Shown here piece after piece: positions 16,932 to 26,636 of a DNA stretch of 44,663 nt. The notes under the pieces were generated by a model, which saw only the letters and a program-made list of their open reading frames with translations, was not told where the DNA came from and made no database searches. The stretch covers positions 1 through 44,663 of the forward strand of contig JAPOTI010000015.1 of the NCBI GenBank assembly GCA_026709265.1, in the 5' to 3' direction. Numbering within the stretch: the stretch's first letter is position 1; every line of letters starts with the position of its first letter. The DNA comes from Paracoccaceae bacterium. GTDB taxonomy: Bacteria > Pseudomonadota > Alphaproteobacteria > Rhodobacterales > Rhodobacteraceae. The translations under genes were made by a program, and so were the position numbers.

Positions 16932-18315
16932 AATTTCAGTAAACAGTCAGCGTGTTTCGCTGGATCTGTCTTCGCCGTACCGAACTCTGCTCGAGTTTCT
17001 GCGCGAAGATCTTGGCCTGACCGGAACCAAGGAAGGCTGTAACGAGGGCGACTGCGGTGCCTGTACCGTCCTGATTTGTGACCGCTTTGCCGGGCAGCAG
17101 CGCTATCGTGCGGTCAATTCCTGTATATTGTTCCTGCCTCAAATGGTCGGAAAAACAGTTCGTACGGTGGAAGGGTTATTGGCCCCGGACGGGTCCCCAC
17201 ATCCGGTTCAGGATGCCATGGTCAGGCATCATGGGAGCCAATGCGGCTTTTGCACCCCGGGTTTCGTCATGTCGCTGGTTGCCGCACACACCAATGGTGA
17301 TCGTAATCACGACGATGTCCTCACCGGCAATCTTTGCCGTTGTACCGGCTATGCGCCAATCGTGCGGGCCGCTGAGGATGCGGCCGACCGACCGATCCCG
17401 GACTGGCTGGGCCACGAGACAGCGGAAGCGGCCACGATCCCGTATGGTGAAGCGACCGATCGCCTCGTGGTGCAGCGGGATCTCGACGCGTTTGCCGACT
17501 GGTATGCCGAGAATCCAACATCACTCATCGTTGGCGGTGCCACCGATGTCGGGCTGTGGGTCACCAAGCAGTTTCGTACGCCGCACCACATGTGCTTCAT
17601 CGGCGATATCGCCGATCTAGCGAGAATTGATGTCGGGGCAGAAAAAATTGAAATCGGGGCCACGGTCACGATTTCTTCCCTCCATGATGCCATGCAGGAC
17701 CTTTATCCGTCTTTTGCAGAACTGTTGCGCCGATTTGGTTCCGTGCAGGTTCGTCATTCGGCAACCATCGGTGGAAACCTCGCCAATGGATCGCCCATTG
17801 GCGATGCGGCTCCGGCCCTGATTGCGCTTGGAGCACAACTAACGTTGCGCCGCGGGCCGAAGAGACGGTCTATTCCTCTTGAAGATTTTTTCCTTGATTA
17901 CGGAAAGCAGGATCGACACCCCGGAGAATTCGTTGAATCCGTCGAGTTTCAACGGCAGGCGGACCGCCTTCGCTGCTACAAATTGTCGAAACGTTTTGAC
18001 CAGGATATTTCCGCAGTCTGCGGCTGTTTCAATATCACCATCGTTGACGGCAAAATCACCGCGGCGCGTATTGCATTCGGTGGCATGGCGGCAACACCAA
18101 AACGGGCCTTGCATGTCGAAGCCTCGCTGTGCGGTCAGGACTGGACAGAATCAACCGTGCGGTGTGCAATGGAGGCATTCTCAGATGATTTTACTCCTTT
18201 GAGTGATGCCCGTGCCTCAGCCAATTACCGCATGACTGTCGCGCGCAACATGCTCTTCAAATATTTTCTCCAAGATCGCCAGCCCGCAGAGATCGCCCAG
18301 GTGACCCATGTCTGA
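16924..18315 (+). CDS. xdhA: Xanthine dehydrogenase small subunit (2Fe-2S and FAD)
   Basis: The iron-sulfur/FAD subunit of the cytoplasmic molybdenum hydroxylase that oxidises hypoxanthine and xanthine to urate. The plant-type 2Fe-2S ligands are C39, C44, C47 and C67 ([14 protein letters not shown]), and the second cluster uses C107, C110, C138 and C140 ([19 protein letters not shown]). The FAD domain begins near residue 195 with [13 protein letters not shown], with [18 protein letters not shown] at about 278-295, and a CO-dehydrogenase flavoprotein C-terminal domain follows. 463 residues is normal for XdhA. It overlaps xdhB by eight bases. The ATG lacks a strong ribosome site of its own. Confidence 0.93.
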   Translation: MVEISVNSQRVSLDLSSPYRTLLEFLREDLGLTGTKEGCNEGDCGACTVLICDRFAGQQRYRAVNSCILFLPQMVGKTVRTVEGLLAPDGSPHPVQDAMVRHHGSQCGFCTPGFVMSLVAAHTNGDRNHDDVLTGNLCRCTGYAPIVRAAEDAADRPIPDWLGHETAEAATIPYGEATDRLVVQRDLDAFADWYAENPTSLIVGGATDVGLWVTKQFRTPHHMCFIGDIADLARIDVGAEKIEIGATVTISSLHDAMQDLYPSFAELLRRFGSVQVRHSATIGGNLANGSPIGDAAPALIALGAQLTLRRGPKRRSIPLEDFFLDYGKQDRHPGEFVESVEFQRQADRLRCYKLSKRFDQDISAVCGCFNITIVDGKITAARIAFGGMAATPKRALHVEASLCGQDWTESTVRCAMEAFSDDFTPLSDARASANYRMTVARNMLFKYFLQDRQPAEIAQVTHV

Positions 18316-20626
18316 GACAATTGCCGTTCATCGACCCCTCCCGCATGATGCGGCCATGCACCATGTCACCGGGCAGGCGACCTATGTCGATGACATTCCG
18401 ACTCCGAAAAATGTGCTGCATTTGGCATTTGGCCTCTCCCACGTCGCTTCTGGTCGCATCGAATCACTCAATCTGGCGACGGTACGGAGCGCTCCGGGCG
18501 TTCATGACGTGTTGACCGCCAGTGATCTTCCGGCAGCAAACGATGTCTCTCCGGCGGCACTGGATGAACCGCTGCTCGCGGACCAAAACGTGCATTTTGT
18601 CGGGCAGCCGGTATTCCTGGTTGTCGCGGCAAGTCACATGGCGGCGCGGCGGGCAGCCGCGCAGGGCGAAGTTACGATTGCCGAACAAGACCCGATCCTG
18701 ACCATTGATGACGCCATGGCGGCGGGCGAATGTTATGAAGACCCGCTGGAATATCGCAAGGGCGATGTGAATCCGGCCATTACAGATGCCCCGCATGCAA
18801 TCTCGGGCGAGATCGGTATCGGCGGTCAGGAGCATTTTTATCTTGAAGGCCAGGCCGCCCTTGCCATTCCCCAGGAAGGCGGCGAAATGCTGGTCTATTC
18901 ATCGACACAGCACCCGACCGAAGTCCAGCATAAAGTGGCAGACACGATCGGGCGGCCGATGCATGACGTGCGCGTGGAAGTCCGCCGAATGGGCGGTGGG
19001 TTCGGCGGAAAGGAAAGCCAGGCGAACGCCATTGCCTGTGCTTGTGCAGCGGCCGCAGCCATTGTCGGTCGTCCCTGCAAGATGCGGCTTGATCGTGACG
19101 ATGACATGACAATCACCGGCAAACGTCACGATGCCATCATCAGGTATCGCGCCGGATTTGACGATCTCGGGCGTATCCAGGCCGTTGAGTTTGACCAGTT
19201 GATACGCTGTGGTTGGTCGCGCGATCTTTCACTGCCGGTTGCTGATCGGGCGATGCTTCATGCCGACAATTGCTATGATATCCCGGCAATTCGGGTCAGA
19301 TCAGAACGGCTGCGGACAAACACCCAGTCCGCAACTGCTTTTCGTGGATTCGGAGGACCGCAAGGTATGCTCGGGATGGAACGTGTGATGGATCATGTCG
19401 CATTTGCCTTGCGCAAGGATCCGGTCAAAATTCGCCAGATCAACTATTACCCTCCGGCTGGCAAAACCCCGTATGCGAAGACCTTCTACGGAATGGAAGT
19501 CAAGGACTTCGTCGCCGACCAGATTACCGATGAACTCATCGAATCATCCGACTACACCAATCGCATGCGACAGAAGAGCCAGTGGAACGATACCCATTCG
19601 GTGATCAAGCGCGGTCTGGCACTCACGCCTGTCAAGTTTGGAATTTCCTTTACACTGACGCATTTGAACCAGGCTGGTGCCCTCGTTCATGTCTATCAGG
19701 ATGGTTCCATTCGGATCAATCATGGCGGCACCGAAATGGGTCAGGGACTCTTTGTGAAGGTTGCCCAGATTGCTGCTGAAGCTTTTGGTCAGGAACTCAG
19801 CGCGGTTCGAATCACCGCAACTGACACGGGCAAGGTGCCAAATACGGCGCCGACGGCTGCCTCATCAGGAACCGATCTCAACGGCATGGCCGTCCAGAAT
19901 GCCTGTTGTGAGATCATCCAGCGCCTCTGTACTTTCGTTGCTGCGCGTGACCAGGTGGATCCTGAGAATGTCCGTTTCACAGAAGGACGGTTCTTTACCG
20001 GGAACATGTCATACAGTTTCCAGGAAACCGTGCAGGATGCCTATTTGAATCGCATATCGCTGTCGGCGACCGGCTATTATGCCACACCGGAAATCAATTG
20101 GGACCGCATCGCCGGAAAGGGACGTCCATTTTTCTATTTTGCCTATGGTGCGGCGGCAACGGAGGTCGCGGTCGATACGCTCACCGGCGAATACCGAATT
20201 CTGCGCGCTGATATTCTCCATGATACGGGCCAGTCACTCAATCCGGCAGTCGATATCGGGCAGATTGAGGGTGGTTATGTCCAGGGGGCTGGATGGCTCA
20301 CGACCGAAGAGTTGGTCTGGGACCAGAAAGGCAGATTACTGACGCACGCACCCTCGACCTACAAGATCCCGGCCTGTTCTGACCGCCCGCCGATATTCAA
20401 TGTCAAACTGTGGGACAAGGGGGCGAACAGGGAAGATGTTGTTTACCGTTCAAAAGCAGTTGGAGAACCCCCGTTGATGCTGGGAATTTCAGTCCTCATG
20501 GCATTGTCCGATGCTGTCGCTGCGTGCGGTGACGGTTCGATCTACCCATCGCTTGATGCCCCGGCGACACCTGAGACGATACTCGCGGCTATAAACCGCC
20601 AGCGGAACGGAAAAGATTGGGACTGA
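18308..20626 (+). CDS. xdhB: Xanthine dehydrogenase large molybdopterin-binding subunit
   Basis: The 772-residue molybdenum cofactor subunit. Signature segments are [11 protein letters not shown] near residue 230, [12 protein letters not shown] near 343, [12 protein letters not shown] near 473, [15 protein letters not shown] near 513, and [11 protein letters not shown] near 717, whose Glu is the catalytic base. The substrate-pocket arginine sits in the AFRGFGG loop. It starts inside the end of xdhA and ends inside the start of xdhC, so the three are one transcriptional unit. No residue expected for activity is visibly missing. Confidence 0.94.
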   Translation: MSETIAVHRPLPHDAAMHHVTGQATYVDDIPTPKNVLHLAFGLSHVASGRIESLNLATVRSAPGVHDVLTASDLPAANDVSPAALDEPLLADQNVHFVGQPVFLVVAASHMAARRAAAQGEVTIAEQDPILTIDDAMAAGECYEDPLEYRKGDVNPAITDAPHAISGEIGIGGQEHFYLEGQAALAIPQEGGEMLVYSSTQHPTEVQHKVADTIGRPMHDVRVEVRRMGGGFGGKESQANAIACACAAAAAIVGRPCKMRLDRDDDMTITGKRHDAIIRYRAGFDDLGRIQAVEFDQLIRCGWSRDLSLPVADRAMLHADNCYDIPAIRVRSERLRTNTQSATAFRGFGGPQGMLGMERVMDHVAFALRKDPVKIRQINYYPPAGKTPYAKTFYGMEVKDFVADQITDELIESSDYTNRMRQKSQWNDTHSVIKRGLALTPVKFGISFTLTHLNQAGALVHVYQDGSIRINHGGTEMGQGLFVKVAQIAAEAFGQELSAVRITATDTGKVPNTAPTAASSGTDLNGMAVQNACCEIIQRLCTFVAARDQVDPENVRFTEGRFFTGNMSYSFQETVQDAYLNRISLSATGYYATPEINWDRIAGKGRPFFYFAYGAAATEVAVDTLTGEYRILRADILHDTGQSLNPAVDIGQIEGGYVQGAGWLTTEELVWDQKGRLLTHAPSTYKIPACSDRPPIFNVKLWDKGANREDVVYRSKAVGEPPLMLGISVLMALSDAVAACGDGSIYPSLDAPATPETILAAINRQRNGKDWD

Positions 20627-21537
20627 ATTTGCCTGAGTTGCGGCAACTGGTCCGCAGACATGGAAGCGTGGCAAGGGTTCTTGTTGCGAAGGCTTCAGGG
20701 TCGGTCCCACGCAAGCAGGGAACCGCAATGGCTGTCTGGAAAGACGGCCAGTCGGGAACGATTGGTGGCGGCGCTCTCGAATTTCATGCCACGGAGAAGG
20801 CCCGAATTCAGCTCACCCACGGCAATCCGGCACCGCATTTGGAACGCATCTCATTGGGCCCGAATCTGGGCCAATGTTGCGGCGGATCAGTCACATTGCT
20901 GACCGAACTCTTCGATGGCGAGTCACTGGAAACTCTGCAGAAACACACGCAGGATGAATACTGTCTGCGGCCGATCCGCGCCCATGCGCGCGATGGAAAT
21001 GCCGCCAGGGACAAACTCAGCATCTCGCCATACGAGGCCGAACTGGCGAAGGGGTGGATCGCAGAGAAGCTGGCGGCACCACGACAGGCCGTTTGGATCT
21101 ATGGAGCTGGGCATGTCGGCAGAGCCATTGTTGATCTTCTGGTGCCACTCAACCGATTTGCGATCGTCTGGATTGATGTGGGCCCAGAGCGGTTTCCCGA
21201 AATCAGCGCTGAGAATGTGGATATTCTGCCAACACCTGATCCGGCACAGTCCGTCATGCATGCGCCGGATGCGTGCGACCATCTCGTTCTGACTTACTCC
21301 CACGCCATGGATCTGGAAATCTGCAACCGGATTCTATCGCGGAAATTCAGCTGGGCCGGGCTGATTGGTTCAGCGACGAAATGGGCGCGTTTTCGCCGAC
21401 GGTTGATTGCCTCAGGATATACGCCTGATGCCGTTGATCAGATTTCCTGTCCGATCGGCAATCCGCGTCTTGGCAAAAATCCGCACGCCATTGCCGTCGG
21501 CGTTGTCGCGGACCTGCTGTCGCGGTATTCGGATTGA
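20617..21537 (+). CDS. xdhC: XdhC, molybdenum cofactor insertion chaperone
   Basis: XdhC binds Moco, promotes its sulfuration and hands it to XdhB. The N-terminal XdhC/CoxI domain shows ASGSVPRKQGTAMAVW, GTIGGGALEFHA and LGQCCGGSVTLLTE (paired cysteines). The C-terminal Rossmann domain starts near WIYGAGHVGRAIVDLL at about residue 160 and ends with CPIGNPRLGKNPHAIAVGVV. The start is TTG at 20617, overlapping xdhB by ten bases; a TTG at 20629 is an alternative. There is no ATG candidate before the conserved region. Confidence 0.92.
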   Translation: MGLNLPELRQLVRRHGSVARVLVAKASGSVPRKQGTAMAVWKDGQSGTIGGGALEFHATEKARIQLTHGNPAPHLERISLGPNLGQCCGGSVTLLTELFDGESLETLQKHTQDEYCLRPIRAHARDGNAARDKLSISPYEAELAKGWIAEKLAAPRQAVWIYGAGHVGRAIVDLLVPLNRFAIVWIDVGPERFPEISAENVDILPTPDPAQSVMHAPDACDHLVLTYSHAMDLEICNRILSRKFSWAGLIGSATKWARFRRRLIASGYTPDAVDQISCPIGNPRLGKNPHAIAVGVVADLLSRYSD

Positions 21538-21560
21538 CGCGGAAAAGCATTGGGAGCGGC

Positions 21561-22178
21561 ATGAATACGGATCAGCGATTTGAATGGCCGCATGACAAGG
21601 TCGGTTTCCTGAGCCGCCTGCTGGATACGATCGAACATCACATTGTCCCCTTGACCCGGCGCGGCGTGGCGGCGGGCAACAAGGTGTTCGGTGCCGCCCT
21701 TCTGCGGAAATCAGATTTGTCCCTGCTGTTGGCAGAAACCAACAATGAGACAGCAAACCCGCTCTGGCATGGAGAAATGCATTGTCTGAAAAAATTCTAT
21801 GAGTTGCCCGGCCGACCGGATGCCAATGAGCTGATTTTCCTGTCGACGCATGAGCCCTGCTCTCTCTGTCTCTCGGCCATTACCTGGGCGGGCTTTGACA
21901 ATTTCTTCTATTTCTTCAGCTATCAGAGCAGTCGGGATCAATTTGCCATCCCCCATGACCTCAAGATTCTTGATGAAGTCTTCGGCATTCGTGACGGAGG
22001 CTACCGCAGACGGAACGATTTCTGGACCAGTTTCAGCATTCGCGATGAAATCACGCAACTTGCAGAAGCACAGCGCACGCCACTTGTGGAACAATCGGCG
22101 CGACTGGATCGCCTCTATGACGGGTTGTCCAAAGTTTATCAAAAACAAAAGGACACATCGGCGATTCCATTGAAATAG
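21561..22178 (+). CDS. Cytidine-deaminase-fold nucleoside/nucleobase deaminase
   Basis: A 205-residue zinc deaminase. The zinc site is H70-x-E72 in LWHGEMHCL and C100-x-x-C103 in EPCSLCLSA, the cytidine/guanine deaminase pattern. Other fold features are the LLAETNNET strand-loop and an aromatic stretch FDNFFYFFSYQ. The long C-terminal half is not typical of tRNA adenosine deaminase. Immediately downstream of xdhABC, a role in purine salvage or breakdown (for example guanine or a related base) is a sensible inference, not proven. Start chosen at ATG 21561; an upstream ATG at 21534 overlaps xdhC by four bases but adds residues with no family support. Confidence 0.75.
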   Translation: MNTDQRFEWPHDKVGFLSRLLDTIEHHIVPLTRRGVAAGNKVFGAALLRKSDLSLLLAETNNETANPLWHGEMHCLKKFYELPGRPDANELIFLSTHEPCSLCLSAITWAGFDNFFYFFSYQSSRDQFAIPHDLKILDEVFGIRDGGYRRRNDFWTSFSIRDEITQLAEAQRTPLVEQSARLDRLYDGLSKVYQKQKDTSAIPLK

Positions 22179-22390
22179 CCGCATTGATCGGATGATGACG
22201 CGTATAATTCTTTTCTGCGACCCACGGGCTGAGCGCCGGCACAATCGCATGACAGCACAACGAAAAGCTGCCGACTCTGAACACGGCAGTGCAACGTGCG
22301 GGCCACATGACATGACGATTGGCATGACCGTTGTGACCGGAGGTCTCCTGATCTCCTTCCCGTTTGACGTTGCCAACGCGTAATCATGCC

Positions 22391-23905
22391 ATGACCAATC
22401 CGCTCTACGACCGCCTGTTCGCTGCACATGCCAACAACCCGCAGCCTCTTTTCCACCTCACCGACGGTCAGACGGTGACGTACCGAAATTTTCTTGTCAC
22501 CGTCGGGCAAATCGCTCATATCTTGACACGGATCGGCATGAAACCTGGCGATCGCATTGTGTTTCAGGCCGAAAAGTCTGTGGAAGCCATCGCTGTCTAT
22601 GCGGCCTGCGCTCAGGTCGGGTTGATCTTTGTCCCGCTGAATCATGCATTTACGGATGACGAGACGTCCTATTTTATCGCCGATAGTGGGGCTGCGCTTG
22701 TCATTTGTACCGGCGCACGAGCACCCGCGCTCAGGTCGATCGCCAATCAATTCTCAGTCCAGGTTGAAACCCTGAATTCGGATGGTTCCGGCAGCTTGAT
22801 GGACAAAGCCGCGACGGTCAGGTCAGAGTTTCCGACATGTGATCGCAATGACGATGATGTGGCTGCGATTCTTTATACTTCGGGGACCACCGGTCAACCG
22901 AAAGGTGCCATGCTGACACAGCGCAATCTGCTGTCCAATGCCGAGATACTGACACGAGAATGGCGATTGACCGCTCAAGATTGTCTCCTGCATGCATTGC
23001 CGATCTACCATACGCATGGGCTTTTCGTCGCAATCAATGTGATGCTTGTGGCGGGGGGTTGCGTCATCCTGCTTCCCAAATTTGATCTTGACACAATCAT
23101 CGCCCGGCTTCCGGATGCCACGACGATGATGGGTGTGCCGACCTTTTACACACGCTTGCTCGATGACGCGCGATTCACCCGGGAACGTGCGTCTCACATG
23201 CGGTTGTTCATTTCCGGTTCGGCGCCCCTGCTTCCGGAAACCCATGCGCAGTTCCAGGCGCGTACAGGTCATCACATACTCGAACGCTACGGACTGACCG
23301 AGACCGGCATGAATTGCTCAAATCCATACGAGGGTGAGCGACGACCGGGAACCGTCGGATTCCCGTTGCCAAATGTGGAATTGCTGATCACTGATCCTGA
23401 AAATGGTACGGAATTGTCGCAGGGAGACATCGGACAGATTGAGGTTCGTGGACCGCATGTCTTCCAGGGATACTGGCAACGGGCCGCGCAATCAGCTGCG
23501 GTCCGACGCGACAATGGATTTTTCAGGACCGGTGATCTGGGACGAGTCGATACTGACGGCTATGTCCATATCGTGGGCAGGATCCAGGATCTGATTATCT
23601 CGGGTGGCGAAAATATCTATCCCAAGGAGATTGAAACGCATCTCAATGCGCAACCAGGCGTCAAGGAGAGTGCGGTGATTGGCATTCCACATCCTGATCT
23701 TGGTGAAGCTGCGGTCGCGGTCATCATTCCAGAGGATTCCTGCCCGCTTGATGCCCTGCAAATCATGGAGTTGGCCAGTGCATCATTGGCCCCCTTCAAA
23801 CGCCCGCGAAAAATTACATTCTGTGATCATCTTCCGCGCAACGCCATGGGCAAGGTTCAAAAAAATATTCTGCGGCAGAAGTTTGCCGATGAATTTACTG
23901 ATTAG
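22391..23905 (+). CDS. matB: Malonyl-CoA synthetase, acyl-CoA ligase family
   Basis: A 504-residue ANL-superfamily enzyme forming malonyl-CoA (or a close dicarboxylyl-CoA) from acid, CoA and ATP. The AMP-binding P-loop YTSGTTGQPKGAML is near residues 161-174, the YGLTETGMN motif near 301, the GDLGRVDTDGYVHIVGR hinge block, the ISGGENIYP segment, and the C-terminal catalytic lysine in NAMGKVQKN. The pattern RLFISGSAPLLPETH and GLTETGMNCSNP is MatB-like. Start ATG 22391 chosen; a TTG-like start at 22364 would add nine residues. A TATAAT at 22203-22208 may be a -10 box for this gene. Neighbouring genes do not include malonate decarboxylase, so the source of malonate is unclear. Confidence 0.85.
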   Translation: MTNPLYDRLFAAHANNPQPLFHLTDGQTVTYRNFLVTVGQIAHILTRIGMKPGDRIVFQAEKSVEAIAVYAACAQVGLIFVPLNHAFTDDETSYFIADSGAALVICTGARAPALRSIANQFSVQVETLNSDGSGSLMDKAATVRSEFPTCDRNDDDVAAILYTSGTTGQPKGAMLTQRNLLSNAEILTREWRLTAQDCLLHALPIYHTHGLFVAINVMLVAGGCVILLPKFDLDTIIARLPDATTMMGVPTFYTRLLDDARFTRERASHMRLFISGSAPLLPETHAQFQARTGHHILERYGLTETGMNCSNPYEGERRPGTVGFPLPNVELLITDPENGTELSQGDIGQIEVRGPHVFQGYWQRAAQSAAVRRDNGFFRTGDLGRVDTDGYVHIVGRIQDLIISGGENIYPKEIETHLNAQPGVKESAVIGIPHPDLGEAAVAVIIPEDSCPLDALQIMELASASLAPFKRPRKITFCDHLPRNAMGKVQKNILRQKFADEFTD

Positions 23906-24090
23906 CAGGATTGTGGTCATGGCACTACGCACAGAGAGACAACAGATGTTGAGCAAAGTTCGTATCGGGGGAGATGTTGCCACTTTCGCGCAACCCATGT
24001 CCGCCCCATCAGGAGATTCCCGCTTGCGCAATTATCGCAATATTTTCTATTATCAATCAACCCTTTCCGCCTAGCTGGGTTCCTGCCTCT

Positions 24091-25005
24091 ATGCAGATTT
24101 ACCTGCCCATTGCTGAAGTTTCCGTCAATGCTTTCCTGCTGCTTGGACTGGGTGGCCTGGTCGGCATTCTGTCTGGCATGTTTGGTGTCGGCGGTGGCTT
24201 TCTCATGACACCGTTGCTCTTCTTTATCGGCATTCCACCGCCGGTGGCCGTGGCTACCGAAGCCAACCAGATCGTTGCCGCATCTGTTTCCGGTGCTCTG
24301 GCCCATCTGCGCAAAAAAACAATCGACATACAGATGGGCATCATTCTGGTGATCGGTGGCATTTTCGGTGCGGCTCTCGGGATCCAGATTTTTGTCGCTC
24401 TCAAGGAGGCCGGTCAGATCGATACATTGATTCGCATCTGCTATGTCGCACTGCTTGGCGTCATCGGGACGCTGATGCTTTTCGAGTCGGTCCGATCCAT
24501 CAGGCGCACCCATCAAAAAACGCCGGTCCGACGCAAGCTTCATCACCATAACTGGGTGCACGGCCTTCCCTTCAAAATGAAATTTCGCGCCTCGGGGCTG
24601 TATATCAGTGTCATTCCGCCGCTCATGGTTGGTGCTGTGGTCGGTATCCTGGCCGCCATCATGGGGGTGGGTGGCGGCTTCATCATGGTCCCAGCGATGA
24701 TCTACATTCTTGGCATGCCGACAAAAGTGGTCATCGGGACGTCCCTTTTTCAGATCGTCTTTGTCACGGCATTTACCACTTTGCTCCATGCGACTGCCAA
24801 CCAGACGGTTGATATTGCCCTGGCCTTCTTTCTGTTCATCGGTGCCGTGGTTGGCGCTCAAATTGGAACCCGCATCGGGGTCAAACTGCCGGCTGAGCAT
24901 TTGCGGGTCTTTCTTGCCATTCTTGTGATCGGTGTCTGCGCCAAGCTGGCCCTGGAACTGCTTCTGCAGCCGGCTGAACTCTATGTGATCGACCGAGGCC
25001 ATTGA
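24091..25005 (+). CDS. TauE/SafE-family sulfite or organic-sulfonate exporter
   Basis: A 304-residue polytopic inner-membrane protein with two homologous halves, each carrying the family glycine motif: GLVGILSGMFGVGGGFLMTP near residue 20 and a matching GILAAIMGVGGGFIMVPAM in the second half. About eight hydrophobic segments are visible. TauE/SafE proteins export sulfite, sulfoacetate or related anions. The start is the ATG at 24091 directly before the first membrane segment; the frame is open upstream to 23974 but with non-membrane sequence. The stop and the next ATG share one base (TGATG). Confidence 0.88.
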   Translation: MQIYLPIAEVSVNAFLLLGLGGLVGILSGMFGVGGGFLMTPLLFFIGIPPPVAVATEANQIVAASVSGALAHLRKKTIDIQMGIILVIGGIFGAALGIQIFVALKEAGQIDTLIRICYVALLGVIGTLMLFESVRSIRRTHQKTPVRRKLHHHNWVHGLPFKMKFRASGLYISVIPPLMVGAVVGILAAIMGVGGGFIMVPAMIYILGMPTKVVIGTSLFQIVFVTAFTTLLHATANQTVDIALAFFLFIGAVVGAQIGTRIGVKLPAEHLRVFLAILVIGVCAKLALELLLQPAELYVIDRGH

Positions 25006-25769
25006 TGCGCAGTCCACGCACAGTTTTGGGAGTCCTGATCCTGTTCCTGCTGACACCGATGGTCGCCGCCAAGGAAGAGGTTGTCTCCGCGCTCAGCCAG
25101 TATCGAATTGCGATCACGGCGAATTTCGATGGTTCGGAAATTTTCGTATATGGCGCAATCAAACGGGAACAGCCGCCACCCGATGAGCGGCTCGGCGTGG
25201 TCATCACCATTGCCGGCCCGCACGAACCTGTCACCGTACGTCGCAAGGCACGCCGCGCCGGAATCTGGGTGAATACTGATGTGGTTGAAATCAAGGCGGC
25301 ACCGACATTCTACGCCGTTGCGTCGTCGGCGCCGCTCACACAGATTCTGAATGATGACGAGGATTTGAAACATGAAATCCGCATTGAGGAGATGATCACG
25401 TCATCTGACACACCAACCGATGTCGCGGATGCGCAGACATTTTCTGAGGCCCTGGTCAGAATTCGTCAACGCGATGGACTCTATGTCGAGACTCCGGGAA
25501 CGGTTGCCATCCAGTCCCAGACCCTGTTCGGCACACAAGTCACCCTGCCCGCCAACCTGGTCAAAGGCGAATATACAGCAACGACCTATATCACGCGCGA
25601 TGGCGTTGTCATTGACAAGCAGGAAAAGACGATCCGCGTCCATAAAATCGGATTGGAACGGTGGATCTATAATCTGGCGCATGAGCAGCCCGTCACCTAT
25701 GGTGTCCTCGCCGTTCTGATCGCGGCAGTCACCGGCTGGCTCGCGTCAGCAATTTTCCGCAGAATCTAA
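25005..25769 (+). CDS. TIGR02186 family, TauE-associated membrane-anchored protein
   Basis: A 254-residue protein with an N-terminal signal peptide (VLGVLILFLLTPMVAAKE) and one C-terminal membrane helix (YGVLAVLIAAVTGWLASAIF). The bulk between is predicted to face the periplasm. It matches the alphaproteobacterial TIGR02186 family, which is found next to TauE-type transporters. Here it overlaps the tauE stop by one base, so co-translation is likely. Its biochemical role is unknown; it may be an accessory of the exporter. Confidence 0.8.
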   Translation: MRSPRTVLGVLILFLLTPMVAAKEEVVSALSQYRIAITANFDGSEIFVYGAIKREQPPPDERLGVVITIAGPHEPVTVRRKARRAGIWVNTDVVEIKAAPTFYAVASSAPLTQILNDDEDLKHEIRIEEMITSSDTPTDVADAQTFSEALVRIRQRDGLYVETPGTVAIQSQTLFGTQVTLPANLVKGEYTATTYITRDGVVIDKQEKTIRVHKIGLERWIYNLAHEQPVTYGVLAVLIAAVTGWLASAIFRRI

Positions 25770-25779
25770 CCCATCATGA

Positions 25780-26099
25780 TGTCGGCGGCACCCGGTTGAT
25801 CCGACCGGTAATGAGTCCGTTCAATTTCAGGAATTCTGTAGCATCATCCGTGCGGGCAGTTTCGCGGCGTTCAAAGCGGCTGTCACATTGAAACTGTCTG
25901 TCGGTGAGCCGGAGGATGTCCCAATTCAACCTGTCGTTGGCGTCTGGGATTTTGTCATCAAGGCGATCCCGAAAGTCGTGAAGGGCCTGGCGATCTGTGA
26001 CCGCCCCTGTTGGACGATGTCCAGCTTGCGGGCCCTGTTGTCGAGCTGACGATCGCCGTGGCTGCCGTCAATCCGCCGACACACCGATCACACCAGTGA
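25780..26099 (+). pseudogene. Remnant of an unidentified gene, broken by a frameshift
   Basis: From 25780 one frame is open for about 89 codons with protein-like composition (SFAAFKAAVTLKLSVGEP, then PVVGVWDFVIKAIPKVVKG) but no good start. Near 26004 a run of four C marks the place where a second frame continues in the same style (PLLDDVQLAGPVVELTIAVA, then AVNPPTH) to a stop at 26097-26099. One indel would join them. I do not recognise the family. It follows the TIGR02186 gene by ten bases, so it may once have been part of that unit. Confidence 0.35.
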
Positions 26100-26129
26100 T
26101 ACGCCCCATCGCTGCCAAAAGACGGGACA

Positions 26130-26163
26130 CCGGCTCTCTCCCCTTTTGCCAGAGGGGTGCCGG
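26130..26163. other. Imperfect hairpin in the porin upstream gap
   Basis: CCGGC (26130-26134) pairs with GCCGG (26159-26163), and inside it CCCCT (26140-26144) pairs with AGGGG (26153-26157). There is no T-run after it. It may be a transcript-end hairpin for the upstream unit or part of a small repeat; its role is unknown. Confidence 0.35.
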
Positions 26164-26490
26164 GCTCTCCATGCCGACGAACCCTTTTGCATGTTTGATC
26201 GGGTTTCGCCCGGGCGGGGTTCGGGTTCTCACCGCGGATGTCCGGCGAGTTCGAATCCTGCCTGGAGCGCCCAAGCCTTCACCTCACACGGCAACTCATT
26301 CCTTGAGGAGGCATTAGAAAATTTGTTTGCGGCTCTCACATGCGTCGTGGGTCTGGCACGCCCATTCCTATGTAATTGGGTGATGGCTCGGACACTCACA
26401 CCCCAGAGACGATGGCCTCACACATAATGCGCGTCTCGTACACTCATTTTACTGATGCATTTTGGCATCACCTCTCTAAATTATTCGGCA

Positions 26491-26503
26491 CCCCCCCCCC
26501 CCC
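26491..26503 (+). repeat. Homopolymer of 13 C upstream of the porin gene
   Basis: An uninterrupted run of 13 cytosines, 134 bp before the porin start codon. Runs of this length change length by slipped-strand mispairing and are known phase-variation switches when they lie in or near promoters of surface proteins in other bacteria. No -10/-35 pair could be placed with confidence, so the effect here is a hypothesis. It is the longest homopolymer noticed in the window. Confidence 0.7.
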
Positions 26504-26636
26504 AGGGCATCTGTCACTTGGGGAGCCGGTTCCCTAGCGCGGCTGTCAGGCTCGGCCGATGTCCTATGAACACATTGTCAATTAACGATCATATTTCTTG
26601 GCCGAGCCAACCATGACAGAAATAGGAAAATCAAAC

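Larger units (their letters stand above)
26100..26636. other. Long non-coding region before the porin
   Basis: More than 500 bp without a convincing gene. It holds the hairpin at 26130-26163, a T-arm-like stretch GAGTTCGAATCCTGCC at 26247-26262 followed by a possible CCA at 26271-26273 but no matching 5' half of a tRNA, and the run of 13 C at 26491-26503. The length and the motifs fit a regulated or rearranged upstream region of a surface-protein gene. Confidence 0.4.

Noticed and set aside
26068-26274. Minus-strand open frame beginning GAPGRIRT
   Set aside because: This start is a well-known artefact of reading the antisense of tRNA 3' ends; the rest has no protein-like pattern.
26230-26275. 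Complete tRNA gene
   Set aside because: T-arm and CCA-like parts are present, but no D-arm, anticodon arm or matching 5' acceptor strand could be found; kept only as a possible remnant.
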